A DNA stretch of 64,000 nucleotides from Polyangiaceae bacterium (GTDB lineage Bacteria > Myxococcota_A > Polyangia > Polyangiales > Polyangiaceae). How positions within the stretch are numbered: the stretch's first letter is position 1; the number at the start of each line of letters is the position of its first letter. This document shows positions 52,649 to 64,000 of this stretch, piece after piece. Both the position numbers and the translations under genes were made by a program. Location: positions 99,501 to 163,500 of the forward strand of contig JAHBVX010000001.1 in the NCBI GenBank assembly GCA_019637295.1, written 5' to 3'. The notes beneath the pieces are model-generated. The model was not told the DNA's origin. It made no database searches and was given only the letters and a program-made list of their open reading frames with translations.

Positions 52649-53476
52649 TCACGTTCGGTCTTGCTGCTCGCGGAGCTGCCGCTCTTCCTGGCCAAGTCGC
52701 GAGATCGCGGTCATGCATCGCTCCGAGATGGCCCGGTAGACGCGTGGGCTGTGGGGCTGAGCCTGCAAGTCCGACAGCTCGATGGGTTCGCCGAAGACGA
52801 CGTTGATCACGCGCCCCGTGCCGTCGAAATTGCTGCGTACCTGGCGACCGAGGTCGTTGATCAGACCGTTGATGAACACGGGCAAGACGACGGCCCCCGA
52901 CCCGTGCACGACCTTTCCAACGCCGGTCTGCGCCGGCAAGAACGTATACGGGTCGTCGTCCGTCTTGCGCGTGCCCTCCGGGTGAATGCCGACGAACACG
53001 CCGCCGCGCTGCAGCAGCCAGCGGACCTCCTCCAGGCTCGCGACGTTGAGCGCCGCGCGGCTCCGCTCCCGGAAGATGGGCGGGTACATGGCGAAGAAAC
53101 TCATGACGCCATTGACGACGAACCCCGACGCGCGATCGTAGAAGAAGTTCGAACGCACCGGGAACACGATGCGATGGCTCAGACCACGGCGCACCAGCTC
53201 TGCGGTCACGACGTACAGATCGAAGAAGCTGCGATGATTGGACACCAGCACATAGCTCCTCGCGGGCTGGAGAGGCGGCACTCGCTCGAGCCCGTGGACT
53301 CGACGTAGGTGCTTCGTGCAGTGGTGTATCCAGGTGGAGCCGAAGGTGCGCTGCAGGAAGCGGATGCCGCGGTCCACGGTGCCCGGCTCGAAGCTCGCGC
53401 GGATCAGGCGGATCTGAACGCGCTCGGTGCGAGAGAGCTTGCCACCCCCTGCCGCCACGAGGTCCGGTCGTATCAT
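52649..53476 (-). CDS. PlsC-like 1-acyl-glycerol-phosphate acyltransferase
   Basis: The product has 275 residues. The PlsC signature is complete: the catalytic HX4D motif NHRSFFD and the glycerol-phosphate binding HPEGTRK, with an FxxxYP-type spacing between. It should acylate lysophosphatidate or a related acceptor on the inner face of the membrane. The start lies 1 base after the stop of the SseB-like gene, indicating an operon. The N-terminus is longer than PlsC core proteins and resembles plant-type or phospholipid-remodelling forms. Confidence 0.9.
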   Translation of the reverse strand: MIRPDLVAAGGGKLSRTERVQIRLIRASFEPGTVDRGIRFLQRTFGSTWIHHCTKHLRRVHGLERVPPLQPARSYVLVSNHRSFFDLYVVTAELVRRGLSHRIVFPVRSNFFYDRASGFVVNGVMSFFAMYPPIFRERSRAALNVASLEEVRWLLQRGGVFVGIHPEGTRKTDDDPYTFLPAQTGVGKVVHGSGAVVLPVFINGLINDLGRQVRSNFDGTGRVINVVFGEPIELSDLQAQPHSPRVYRAISERCMTAISRLGQEERQLREQQDRT

Positions 53477-53477
53477 C

Positions 53478-54263
53478 TCAGTTTGCGTTCTCGAACAGCA
53501 CGTCGATGTACCCGGGGGGTGGGACGTGATCCTTCACCGCCTCCACCACCGTCTCGGCCAGCGACGGCCACTCCGCCTCCGGCCGCGAGGTTCGGAGCTT
53601 CAGCGTGGCGTGCGGCTCGAGGTCGCGCTCGGCGTTGAAGGTCTGCAGCAGCTCGAAGCCGCTGACGCCCGTGAGGCCCTTCACGCACTCCGCCACGGCT
53701 GCGACCAGCGCCGCAGGCGGCTCGGCCTCCGCGACCAGGGTCTCCTCGAACTCCTGCTCCGGGATGTCGGACACGTAACCGACCAAGGGTATCGCCTTGC
53801 CAGCGAGGATCGACGTCAGCTCGTCGCGTCGCAGCATCAGCTCGGTGTCGTCCATCGCGTTGAGCACGAGCGCGGTCACGTCATGTTCGTCGATGGCGTC
53901 CTGCGCCATCTCGAGGGCGATGCGCGCAGGGACGGTGGCGTACTCGAGAGCCTGGCCCTCCGTGTCCCAGTTCAGCGCCTCGATCAGCGGTTCGAGCATG
54001 TCTGGGTTGGTGAACAACACCGCATACACGTTCTCCTCGTCGTCCACCAGCATGTGGGGCGAGAGCGTGAAGCCCGGATCGACCTCGATCTCCTTGCCGT
54101 CCTCCGCGCCGGCGATGGACTTCGCCAGCGGCACGAACAGTTGGCCAGCGTCGAGCAGCTCGACCAGGAGCGCGACGTCCCGCCGGAAACCACGCCGCGC
54201 CGTGCGCACGGCCTCAGTCAGATCCGCGCTGTCGACGCTGCCGTTTCCACCGTGCTGAGACAT
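53478..54263 (-). CDS. SseB-like family protein
   Basis: The product has 261 residues. The N-terminal SseB-like domain is recognised in VALLVELLDAGQLFVPLAK and the later DDEENVYAVLFTN segment. The C-terminal domain (PHATLKLRTSRPEAEW...) resembles the SseB C-terminal region. SseB proteins are often of unknown function; some act with enhancers of stress tolerance. The gene is adjacent (1-base gap) to the PlsC-like acyltransferase, but a common process is not evident. Confidence 0.82.
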   Translation of the reverse strand: MSQHGGNGSVDSADLTEAVRTARRGFRRDVALLVELLDAGQLFVPLAKSIAGAEDGKEIEVDPGFTLSPHMLVDDEENVYAVLFTNPDMLEPLIEALNWDTEGQALEYATVPARIALEMAQDAIDEHDVTALVLNAMDDTELMLRRDELTSILAGKAIPLVGYVSDIPEQEFEETLVAEAEPPAALVAAVAECVKGLTGVSGFELLQTFNAERDLEPHATLKLRTSRPEAEWPSLAETVVEAVKDHVPPPGYIDVLFENAN

Positions 54264-54347
54264 GAGCGCCAGCGTCTAGCACAGCCTTCCGCTGGACGTC
54301 GACAGCGCGCCCTGGCGCCCCGCGGCGATCACCCGTATCGTTGTTGG

Positions 54348-58016
<3,669 letters not shown>

Positions 58017-58069
58017 GCATTGGGGCTAGCGTCCCGTCAGGAGCTGGTCGATAACCTCTCGCGAGCAAC

Positions 58070-59275
58070 ATGGCTGAGGGCGGCTCCGGACTCGCGATCG
58101 TCAAGGGGGTGGTGAAGGCGATCGCGCTGGCGGTCGGCTTGGTCACGACGCTCGTCTGCCTGATGGCGACGGTTGGGCGCTTCACCGACAACGGCTGGAT
58201 CCGGCTGGGTGTCGCCTTGGTCGTGGCCATCGCGGTGCCGGCGGTGCTCAGCGATCGACTGCTCCCTGACGACGAGGCGCCCAAGGCCAACGGCCTCGTG
58301 GGCGACGTGTTCGCGCTCACCTGGCTCGGCTTCGGCGTCGCCTTCGCGGTCGGGCTCGGCAGCGTGACCGCAGGGTTGCTGGTCAAGGAGGGTGATCGGC
58401 TGGTGTCGTCGGGCCTGCCCGCGCTCGGCAGGGTCGCCTACGGGCTCGGCGGCGTGACCGCCGCCGCGCCCGCGGCAGCGCCCGAGCTGCCCAGCGGCGC
58501 GGCCTCCGCGTCCGCCGCGGGGGCCCCGAGCGCGGCGCCCCCGCCCTCGGCCTCGGAGGCCTCGAGCGCGGCCCCGCCCCCGTCCGCGGCGCCGCCCGAG
58601 CCCAAGCCCAAACCCAGCGGAGAGCTCACGCCAGCCGAGCTGTTCAAGAAGCTAGCGCCCGCGGTGGTGTCCATCGCCATCAAGGTGGACAAGGAGCAGG
58701 AAGTGGGCGGCGGGACGGGCTTTCTGATCGACACGGCCGGCACCATCGTGACCAATCATCACGTCATCCGTGGAGCCGAGGCGCTGCGCATCAAGTTCAT
58801 CAACGGCGCGGTGTACGAAGAGATCGAGTTGCTCATGGCGGACCCCGCGCTCGATCTCGCGCTCCTCGCCATCTCGCTGAGCAAGCCTGCGCGCGGGGAC
58901 AGGCCGAAGGACCTCAAGCCCGTCGACCTCGGCGACTCGGAGACCATCGAGGTGGGTGAGCGCGCCATCAGCATCGGCAATCCGCTCGGCCTCGATCACA
59001 CGCTGACGGACGGCCTGGTGTCGGCGCGGCGCTTGTACGAGGGCCGGCAGTGGATTCAGATGTCCGTTCCCGTCAGCCCGGGCAACTCCGGCGGTCCGCT
59101 CTTCAACATGAAGGGGAAGGTCATCGGCGTGACCACAGCGCAGATCGGCGGCTTCATGGGTCGCGCCCAGAACTTGAACCTCGCGATTCCGGTCAACGTG
59201 CTGAAGCAACAGCTCAAGCCCAGCTATCCGGACCGCCGAAAGTTCGGCGAGTCGGGGCGTTCCACCCACTGGTGA
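58070..59275 (+). CDS. Trypsin-like (HtrA-type) serine protease, membrane-bound, no PDZ
   Basis: The product has 401 residues. Three hydrophobic segments in the first 125 residues anchor it. A long Ala/Pro/Ser linker (about 128-185) leads to a trypsin-2 domain with H231 (TNHHVI), Asp in ALDLALL and S340 (GNSGGPL). The PDZ domain usual in DegP/HtrA is absent, so it is a reduced, membrane-tethered form. It precedes a substrate-binding-like protein gene by 3 bases, suggesting an operon, perhaps in envelope quality control or signalling. Confidence 0.87.
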   Translation: MAEGGSGLAIVKGVVKAIALAVGLVTTLVCLMATVGRFTDNGWIRLGVALVVAIAVPAVLSDRLLPDDEAPKANGLVGDVFALTWLGFGVAFAVGLGSVTAGLLVKEGDRLVSSGLPALGRVAYGLGGVTAAAPAAAPELPSGAASASAAGAPSAAPPPSASEASSAAPPPSAAPPEPKPKPSGELTPAELFKKLAPAVVSIAIKVDKEQEVGGGTGFLIDTAGTIVTNHHVIRGAEALRIKFINGAVYEEIELLMADPALDLALLAISLSKPARGDRPKDLKPVDLGDSETIEVGERAISIGNPLGLDHTLTDGLVSARRLYEGRQWIQMSVPVSPGNSGGPLFNMKGKVIGVTTAQIGGFMGRAQNLNLAIPVNVLKQQLKPSYPDRRKFGESGRSTHW

Positions 59276-59278
59276 GTC

Positions 59279-60730
<1,452 letters not shown>

Positions 60731-60743
60731 CTCGGGGGTTCGG

Positions 60744-61163
60744 GTGAGCCGCTCCGCGCGGCGGGTCGTCCTCGCGGTCGTGTCGCTCAACGTGATGATC
60801 GCGTTGCTCGAGTTCGGCTTCGCCGCGTTATCCTTTCCGGGTGTCGTGCTGGTCGGGACGCTGGCGCTCGCGGCGAAGAACCTCGCGCTCTCGGGCGGGT
60901 TGGTCGCCGTCGGCCTAGGGGTGGCCCTGCTCGCGACCCTGCGCCTGATCGCCGCGTTCGGTCTGCTCCGTCGTCCCGCGCGGGCTCGACGGCTGCTCAT
61001 CGGGGTGGCCGCGGTGGACTCCGTCGGGCACCTGGTACTCGGTGGCCTGGCCTACCCGCGCGACGGTGGGCTCGCCGCCATGGTCGCGGCGCCCGTGGTG
61101 CTGAACCTACTGACCGTCGCGCTGCTGTTCACGCCCGCGCTTCGGCATCCCCGCGCCGACTGA
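60744..61163 (+). CDS. Hypothetical integral membrane protein
   Basis: The product has 139 residues and four predicted transmembrane helices. It starts at a GTG 13 bases after the upstream stop. No family is recognised and no catalytic residues stand out. Basic residues cluster on the presumed cytoplasmic loop (RRPARARR). It converges with the minus-strand YHS-type gene, with the two stop codons nearly touching at 61163/61165. Confidence 0.7.
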   Translation: MSRSARRVVLAVVSLNVMIALLEFGFAALSFPGVVLVGTLALAAKNLALSGGLVAVGLGVALLATLRLIAAFGLLRRPARARRLLIGVAAVDSVGHLVLGGLAYPRDGGLAAMVAAPVVLNLLTVALLFTPALRHPRAD

Positions 61164-61164
61164 C

Positions 61165-61641
61165 TCACACGTCGAGGAACTTGCTCGGGTCGGCCTTGAA
61201 GCGCGCCGCGCAACCGGGGCAGCACACGGGGTAAGTCTTGCCGTCGTGCGAGACCCACGGAGTGTTCGCGTCCACCTGGAACACGCCGCCGCTCACCGGA
61301 CACTTCGTGAGATCGCCGACCTTCGCGTTGGTCGCAGGGACGATGGGGCCGAGCGCCTGCTGCGCCTTGGCGGCGGAGCCGCACCCGCAGCTGCCGGTGC
61401 CTTCGCCGGCGCACGCGCCGCCGCAGTCGCCGACCTTCTGACCGCAGCCCCCTGCCTTCGCCGCGCTGCCACAACCACAGCCTGCTGCTTGCGGCTGAGC
61501 GACCGCCACCGGAGTGGCGGCTGCCGGGGCGACGGGTGACGCCGCCGCGGGACGCGCGGGCTCGGGACTGACCTCCTCGGGGGCGGGACAGCCGGCGAGG
61601 AGCGCGAGAGCGAGCGGGACGGATAGGCGCAGGGCAGTCAT
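61165..61641 (-). CDS. Cys-rich lipoprotein with YHS/TRASH-like metal-binding domain
   Basis: The product has 158 residues from the ATG at 61641. The lipobox is LLAGC. A Cys/Gly-rich middle (two CGCGSAAK units, with CGGAC between) precedes a YHS-like C-terminal domain (CPVSGGVFQV...YPVCCPGCAARFKADPSKFLD) that in related proteins binds transition metals. It lies 45 bases downstream of the last gene of the radical SAM cluster and in the same orientation, so it may be part of that operon. A metal-donor or copper/iron-handling role is conceivable but unproven. Confidence 0.8.
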   Translation of the reverse strand: MTALRLSVPLALALLAGCPAPEEVSPEPARPAAASPVAPAAATPVAVAQPQAAGCGCGSAAKAGGCGQKVGDCGGACAGEGTGSCGCGSAAKAQQALGPIVPATNAKVGDLTKCPVSGGVFQVDANTPWVSHDGKTYPVCCPGCAARFKADPSKFLDV

Positions 61642-61686
61642 GACGCGGTAACCTAGCGCCAAACCCTGCCCGGCGCATCCGGGGAC

Positions 61687-62184
61687 TCAACTCGGCGGTA
61701 GACCGTAGGCCGGAGCCGCCCCGGCGCTGCCGCCGCTGCTCGCGCCGGCTGAACCGGCGCTGCCCGCGGCACCCGCGCTGCCCGCGGCACCCGCGCTGCC
61801 CGCGGAACCGGCGCTGCCGCCGAGCCCCGAGTCGATGGGCAAGCCATACGCCGGCGCGATCCCGCCGTCGTCGCCCGCGAATCCGCCGCTGCCTCCGGTG
61901 GCGCTGCCGCCCGAGCCGCCGCTGCCGCCGCTACCTCCGCTACCTGAGGACGCACCCGTCCCGCCGGCGCCGCCGTTGCCCGAGCCGCCGTCATCCGAGC
62001 CGCAGCCCGTCGCCGCGAGGCTCGCGGCGAGGGTGGCCCCGAAGGCGACCAGGGCCGCGCGGCTCATGCGCCGCCCGGGAGCAGGGACCTGCGGTGCAGT
62101 GCTCAACGCACCACCACAAAAGGGACACGCGTCGTCCGCGCTCCAAACATGCCGACTGCACTGTGCACAAGGAATCAAGCTCAT
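61687..62184 (-). CDS. Tandem array member 1: zinc-ribbon/Gly-rich protein with YGLP motifs
   Basis: The product has 165 residues from the ATG at 62184 (GGAG seven bases upstream). The ribbon is CAQCSRHV...CPFCGG (about residues 6-28). A hydrophobic segment ends with a lipobox-like LAATGC near residue 60. Gly/Ser/Ala low complexity with GSAG repeats follows, and two motifs PAYGLP appear, one internal (before IDSG) and one at the very C-terminus (AYGLPPS). It is the last of four homologous genes following the radical SAM gene. The function is unknown; it is a candidate substrate. Confidence 0.82.
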   Translation of the reverse strand: MSLIPCAQCSRHVWSADDACPFCGGALSTAPQVPAPGRRMSRAALVAFGATLAASLAATGCGSDDGGSGNGGAGGTGASSGSGGSGGSGGSGGSATGGSGGFAGDDGGIAPAYGLPIDSGLGGSAGSAGSAGAAGSAGAAGSAGSAGASSGGSAGAAPAYGLPPS

Positions 62185-62212
62185 CATCCATCTCCGTTCT
62201 TCTGTCAGATCT

Positions 62213-62575
62213 TCAGCCGCCGTCCGGCGGGATACCGTAGGGCGGCGCGATGCTGCCGCCTGAGCCACCCTCGCCGGCACTGCCCGCCGAGCCCCCGGAG
62301 CCCGCGTCGGTTCCGCCGCTTCCCTGTCCGCCGGAAGACGAGCCGCCGGACGCGCCCGCGCCGCCGGTCCCGCCGCCGTCGTCATCCGAGCCGCACGCGG
62401 TGGTGGCTACGCTGGCCGCCAAGGTCGCGCCAAACGCGACGAGCGCCGCGCGGCTCAAGCGCCGGGCTGGCTGGGCGGGCGCGGCAGCCGACGTGAGGGC
62501 GCCGCCGCAGAACGGGCACGCCGGGTCTTCGCCACGCACATGGCGATTGCACTCCGAACAAGGCTTCAAGGTCAT
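62213..62575 (-). CDS. Tandem array member 2: zinc-ribbon/Gly-rich protein with YGIPP motif
   Basis: The product has 120 residues, the shortest of the family. Order: CSECNRHV...CPFCGG ribbon, RLSRAALVAFGATLAASVATTAC segment (the cysteine ends a lipobox-like sequence), GSDDDGG acidic run, Gly/Ser-rich linker, and PPYGIPPDGG at the C-terminus. The ATG at 62575 is 16 bases after the stop of member 3. Reading frame and composition match its neighbours closely, indicating recent duplication. Confidence 0.82.
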   Translation of the reverse strand: MTLKPCSECNRHVRGEDPACPFCGGALTSAAAPAQPARRLSRAALVAFGATLAASVATTACGSDDDGGGTGGAGASGGSSSGGQGSGGTDAGSGGSAGSAGEGGSGGSIAPPYGIPPDGG

Positions 62576-62591
62576 GCGGCCTCCTTCTCCC

Positions 62592-63034
62592 TCACGGGGG
62601 CAGACCATACGGCGGGGCGAACCCACCCCCGCCCGACGCGCCCGCGCTGCCGCGCTCCCGCCCGCGCCCGCGCTCCGCTCGCGCCCGCAGCTCCCGCTCG
62701 CGCCCGCGCTCCCGCTCGCGCCCGCGCTCCGCCCGCGCCCGCGCTCGCGCGCCACCGCTCCGCCGCCGCTTCCGCCCGCGCCGCCGCTTCCGCCCGCGCC
62801 GCCGCTTCCGCCCGCGCCGCCGCCCCCGTCACTGCTCGAGCCGCCGCAACCCGCCGCAACGCTGGCAGCGAAGGTAGCGCCGAACGCCAAGATCGCGGCG
62901 CGACTCAGGCGCCGCGTGGCGCTCGGGATCTGCGGCGTCGTCGACGGTAAGCCGCCGCAGAACGGACAGCGGGCCTCGCTCGCGCGCACGTGGCGCGAGC
63001 ACTCGGCGCACGGAACGAGCGTGAACTCACTCAT
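62592..63034 (-). pseudogene. Tandem array member 3: same family, frame lost inside GC repeats
   Basis: The start at 63034 (ATGA overlap with member 4) encodes a normal ribbon (CAECSRHV...CPFCGG), the RAAILAFGATFAASVAAGC segment and Gly-rich repeats. After about 62780 the sequence falls out of frame and reads as Arg/Ala-rich residues, while the expected C-terminus FAPPYGLPP with stop at 62592-62594 is in another frame. The repeat region shows several single-base losses and gains. Without frameshift the frame would run into member 2. It is either a decayed copy or a region of sequencing error. Confidence 0.7.
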
Positions 63035-63471
63035 GGCTGCGGTGGTCCGCCGTACAGCGAGGCGGCACCCGCGCTGCCCGAGTCCTCATCGCCGCCGTCC
63101 ACGGGCGGTCCGCCGTAGAGCGGCCCCGCCGCCCCGATCCCGCCGTTGCCCGCTTCCCCTGCCGCGCCCGCGTTGCCGCCGCTCGACGCGCCGCCGCTCG
63201 ACGCGCCGCCGCTCGACGCGCCGCCGCTCGACGCGCCGCCGCTCGACGCGCCGCCCGTGCCGCCTCCGCCGTCGTCGTCCGAGCCACACGCCGTGGTCGC
63301 CAGGCTGGCGGCCAGGGTCGCGCCGAACGCGACCAACGCGGCACGACCGAGCCGGCGGCCGGGTAGCGGTACTACCGGCGCCGTGGACAGCGCTCCGCCA
63401 CAAAACGGACAGGCGGGCTCGTGGCTGCGAACGTGACGACTGCACTCACCACACGGGACGAGACTCGGCAT
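63031..63471 (-). CDS. Tandem array member 4: zinc-ribbon/Gly-rich protein with YGGPP motifs
   Basis: The product has 146 residues. It starts 3 bases after the radical SAM stop and ends in an ATGA overlap with member 3. Order: CGECSRHV...CPFCGG, RAALVAFGATLAASLATTAC, GSDDDGG, five copies of GGASS (15-base DNA repeats at 63181-63255), then PLYGGPPVDGG and a terminal SLYGGPPQP. Position directly behind the maturase makes it the prime candidate substrate. Lipobox-like cysteine suggests export and lipidation after the ribbon leader. Confidence 0.85.
   Translation of the reverse strand: MPSLVPCGECSRHVRSHEPACPFCGGALSTAPVVPLPGRRLGRAALVAFGATLAASLATTACGSDDDGGGGTGGASSGGASSGGASSGGASSGGASSGGNAGAAGEAGNGGIGAAGPLYGGPPVDGGDEDSGSAGAASLYGGPPQP
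63181..63255 (-). repeat. Five perfect 15-base tandem units
   Basis: GCTCGACGCGCCGCC (plus-strand reading) is repeated five times without change. It encodes GGASS repeats in array member 4. The perfect identity points to recent slippage or gene conversion. Confidence 0.95.
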
Positions 63472-63474
63472 GAC

Positions 63475-64000
63475 TCACTGCTCCTGTTTCGCGTTGGGAT
63501 CGTCCTCGAGCACGAGCTCGAAGTTTCCATGGTCGAAGGGCTCCCCGGGCGCGGCCAGCTTCTGCACGATGCGCTCGCGCTTGCCCTCCCGCTGCATCTC
63601 GAGGGCGCGGTGATGGCAATACGGGTTGTTGCCCGCCTTGCCGAACAGCGTGAAGCCCGTCCAGGTGCACCCGGCGCGGCACACATCGGCGTAGTAGCAG
63701 GTCCGGCAGTACCCCCAGAGATCATCCACGGTGCGGTCCCGCGTGTAGCGCAGCGGCGTCGAGCGCTCCCAGATGTCCTTCAGCCTCGCGTCCCGGATGT
63801 TGCCCCCCGTCCAGGCGTTCGTCGGCAGCGACGGGCAGCCCTTGATGGAGCCATCGGCCTCGATGCCGAGCGTCGAGCGGCCCGCGCCGCAGCTGGCCAT
63901 GTGGCCTCGCGGCATCTTGCCGCGCAGCGCGGTCTCGTAGGGGCCGAAGTAGCCGATGTTGTTGCCCGGCCAGATGCGCACCTTCAGCTCGTCCGCGCGC
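63475..64000 (-). CDS. Radical SAM/SPASM maturase (C-terminal part only)
   Basis: About 174 C-terminal residues are visible; the N-terminus with the CxxxCxxC radical SAM motif lies beyond the window. The SPASM domain is complete: CX12GX4C (CGAGRSTLGIEADG then SIKGC), CX2CX5CX3C (CRTCYYADVCRAGC) and a final C (PYCHHR). These ligate two auxiliary 4Fe-4S clusters in peptide-modifying enzymes. The C-terminal tail is charged and ends EDDPNAKQEQ. The stop is 3 bases from the start of array member 4, so enzyme and presumed substrates are in one operon. The radical chemistry cannot be predicted. Confidence 0.88.
   Translation of the reverse strand, partial: RADELKVRIWPGNNIGYFGPYETALRGKMPRGHMASCGAGRSTLGIEADGSIKGCPSLPTNAWTGGNIRDARLKDIWERSTPLRYTRDRTVDDLWGYCRTCYYADVCRAGCTWTGFTLFGKAGNNPYCHHRALEMQREGKRERIVQKLAAPGEPFDHGNFELVLEDDPNAKQEQ

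Noticed and set aside
62213-63034. One long open frame covering array members 2 and 3
   Set aside because: It arises because a frameshift in member 3 leaves the frame open into member 2. Member 2 has its own start, ribbon and tail, and member 3's expected end is in another frame.
63181-63255. 15-base repeats considered as CRISPR or iteron
   Set aside because: They are in frame, coding for GGASS, with no spacers and no replication gene nearby.

Overview
The window is very GC-rich and crowded with secreted lipoproteins. Many have a lipobox followed by a Gly/Ser/Ala-rich linker. It also holds a MYXO-CTERM-tailed beta-helix protein, an AgmX/PglI-type protein, an IgGFc-binding-like lipoprotein and an FG-GAP lipoprotein. 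This combination points to a myxobacterium, most likely of the Polyangiales; that placement is inferred from gene content, not from a marker gene. No rRNA, tRNA, CRISPR array, intact insertion sequence or prophage was seen.

Layout. 1-8.2 kb: a partial ferredoxin-fused 2-oxoacid:ferredoxin oxidoreductase subunit, a PLP enzyme of the cystathionine gamma-synthase family, the beta-helix protein, and several lipoproteins including a tandem paralogous pair. 8.2-14.7 kb: an M3 peptidase, a large lipoprotein and a cytochrome P450, then a transposase remnant. 15-22 kb: the IgGFc-binding-like lipoprotein, divergent from a large TPR/ATPase regulator followed by a histidine kinase and a NarL-type response regulator. 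22-31 kb: an accessory stretch with a zinc-ribbon/YGxPP protein, two toxin-antitoxin loci (PIN type and MntA/HepT type), a sulfatase-fold lipoprotein, a frameshifted subtilase gene with a 17-unit tetranucleotide tract at its start, and short dispersed repeats. 31-46 kb: AgmX/PglI-type genes, a degenerate hybrid histidine kinase, a two-subunit Na+/solute symporter, glutathione synthase divergent from gamma-glutamyltransferase, and an ECF sigma/anti-sigma pair. 46-53 kb: an unusual trio of diverged complex I-like membrane proteins (NuoH-, NuoL- and NuoM-like), each with extra extracytoplasmic domains and no neighbouring quinone-reducing subunits. 53-61 kb: housekeeping and secreted proteins.

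The right edge (61.2-64 kb) holds the most striking system. A radical SAM protein with a complete seven-cysteine SPASM domain is followed, with almost no spacing, by four tandem genes of one family and then a Cys-rich YHS-type lipoprotein. Each tandem product has an N-terminal CxxC...CPFCG zinc ribbon, a membrane segment ending in a lipobox-like cysteine, a Gly/Ser/Ala-rich low-complexity region and one or two YGxP[P/I] motifs, mostly at the C-terminus. A fifth, orphan copy lies at 22.5 kb. The arrangement looks like a maturase with a family of peptide or lipoprotein substrates, and I do not recognise it as a described system.

Several genes carry single-base frame problems in homopolymers or GC repeats (27.3 kb, 30.1 kb, 62.7 kb). 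Assembly error has to be excluded before these are read as biology.
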